Assembly: GCA_016193195.1 (NCBI GenBank)
Contig: JACPSQ010000035.1
Coordinates: forward strand, 2,435-55,360
Direction: 5' to 3'
Source: Candidatus Omnitrophota bacterium
GTDB lineage: Bacteria > Omnitrophota > Gorgyraeia > Aquiviventales > Aquiviventaceae
DNA length: 52,926 bases
The position numbers were made by a program, and so were the translations under genes. The notes beneath the pieces were generated by a model. The model was not told the origin of the DNA, made no database searches, and was given only the letters and a program-made list of their open reading frames with translations. Shown one piece after another: positions 52,497 to 52,926 of this stretch. How positions within the stretch are numbered: position 1 is the stretch's first letter; each line of letters opens with the position of its first letter.

Positions 52497-52926
52497 GGGT
52501 CGCGGCGGTCTACTGCGTCTACAACGAAGATGAGTACATCGAGTACTCCATTCGGTCGGTGGCGGGGTTGGTCGATCGCCTCTATGTGTTGCTCGGCGAC
52601 GGCCCCTACATCGCCTATAACCGGCTGGCCCGCAGCGAGTTCCGGGCGGCTGACCAGACGGAAGCCATCGTGCAGCGGCTGGCCGCCACCTTCCCGCACA
52701 TCCGGCTTGTGAAGGGACGGTGGGACTCTGAGCTGGACCACCGCAACGCGGGCATCAGGCTCTGCCGTGAAGACGGTATGGATTACTACTTCCTGGTGGA
52801 CGGCGATGAGGTGTACCGCCGCGATCACCTCGAGCGCCTCCGACAGGAGATCCAGGCACGCCCGCACGTGGGCCAATTCATCATCAAGTGTGATACGTTC
52901 TGGAGGAGCTTCCGCTACCGGATCCC
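52493..52926 (+). CDS. Glycosyltransferase, GT2-like (3' truncated by the window end)
   Basis: 144 codons visible from ATG 52493 (ATGA overlap), with no stop before the window ends. VAAVYCVYNEDEYIEYSIRSV opens a GT-A fold, and YYFLVDGDEVYRRDHLERL holds a DGDE metal-binding motif. Family is clear only at the fold level; it may be one of the GT2 relatives that lack a strict DxD context. Confidence 0.7.
   Translation, partial: MRVAAVYCVYNEDEYIEYSIRSVAGLVDRLYVLLGDGPYIAYNRLARSEFRAADQTEAIVQRLAATFPHIRLVKGRWDSELDHRNAGIRLCREDGMDYYFLVDGDEVYRRDHLERLRQEIQARPHVGQFIIKCDTFWRSFRYRI

Noticed and set aside
1..52926. CRISPR arrays, tRNA or rRNA genes, insertion sequences, integrases or toxin-antitoxin pairs
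   Set aside because: None could be recognised. Repeated domains here are diverged paralogues, not mobile elements.

Overview
The window is 52.9 kb of GC-rich (roughly 60-65% by eye) bacterial DNA carrying one surface-polysaccharide locus. All supported genes lie on the + strand. They are packed head to tail, with at least fifteen ATGA-type 4-nt start/stop overlaps and no gene-free stretch over 300 bases. I see no rRNA, tRNA, CRISPR array, transposase or integrase. The gene content (undecaprenyl-phosphate sugar transferase, Wzx-type flippase, WaaL-type ligase, two GT9 heptosyltransferase-like enzymes) indicates a Gram-negative-type envelope with an O-antigen or capsule-like glycan. The style (many multi-domain fusions, extreme strand bias) resembles loci from uncultured phyla such as Omnitrophota, Methylomirabilota or Nitrospirota. 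That placement is only an impression.

Layout. (1) 1-6879: end of a probable methyltransferase, a GT87-like membrane glycosyltransferase, a GT4 enzyme, a membrane/TPR protein that appears frameshifted, and a complete glutamine-dependent asparagine synthetase. (2) 6880-6984: the only clear control region, with a sigma70-like promoter and a perfect 19-bp inverted repeat at the predicted transcription start, directly ahead of a winged-helix/Rossmann regulator. (3) 7653-21061: nonulosonic (pseudaminic-type) acid module 1: PseB dehydratase, PseC aminotransferase, a B12-type radical SAM enzyme, a broken Gfo/Idh/MocA oxidoreductase joined to a NeuB-cytidylyltransferase fusion, a class III aminotransferase, a formyltransferase-PseI fusion, PseG, an RmlD-like reductase and a GNAT acetyltransferase. 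(4) 21058-28441: an asparagine-synthetase-like protein lacking the glutaminase cysteine, an unrecognised 658-aa protein, the Wzx flippase, a GT2 and a putative sugar O-methyltransferase. (5) 28438-35514: nonulosonate module 2: a second NeuB-cytidylyltransferase fusion, a SPASM radical SAM enzyme, a stand-alone NeuB and a PseG-like/surface-carbohydrate fusion. (6) 35518-52926: assembly and tailoring genes: methyltransferases, a deacetylase-GT4-DUF218 triple fusion, a WecE-like aminotransferase, GT2, hexapeptide acyltransferase, GT39-like, GT4, transglutaminase-like, an NDP-sugar epimerase, a TagO-CapD fusion, WaaL-type ligase, two GT9 enzymes and a truncated GT2.

How they work together. Nucleotide sugars are made by the dehydratase, aminotransferases, epimerase and acyl/formyl transferases. 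Up to four NeuB-family synthases condense six-carbon precursors with PEP to nine-carbon acids. Fused SpsF-like domains probably supply CMP activation, since no separate PseF/NeuA gene is present. Glycosyltransferases build the unit on undecaprenyl phosphate (TagO domain), Wzx exports it and the WaaL-type enzyme transfers or polymerises it.

The most unusual points are the four NeuB paralogues in four settings, two built as synthase-cytidylyltransferase fusions of which one has lost conserved catalytic residues; a formyltransferase fused to PseI; a Rex-like-architecture regulator with its own operator; and a series of deletion or frameshift scars (near 4300, 12840, 13189, 20300 and 43790) that are either real gene erosion or assembly errors.
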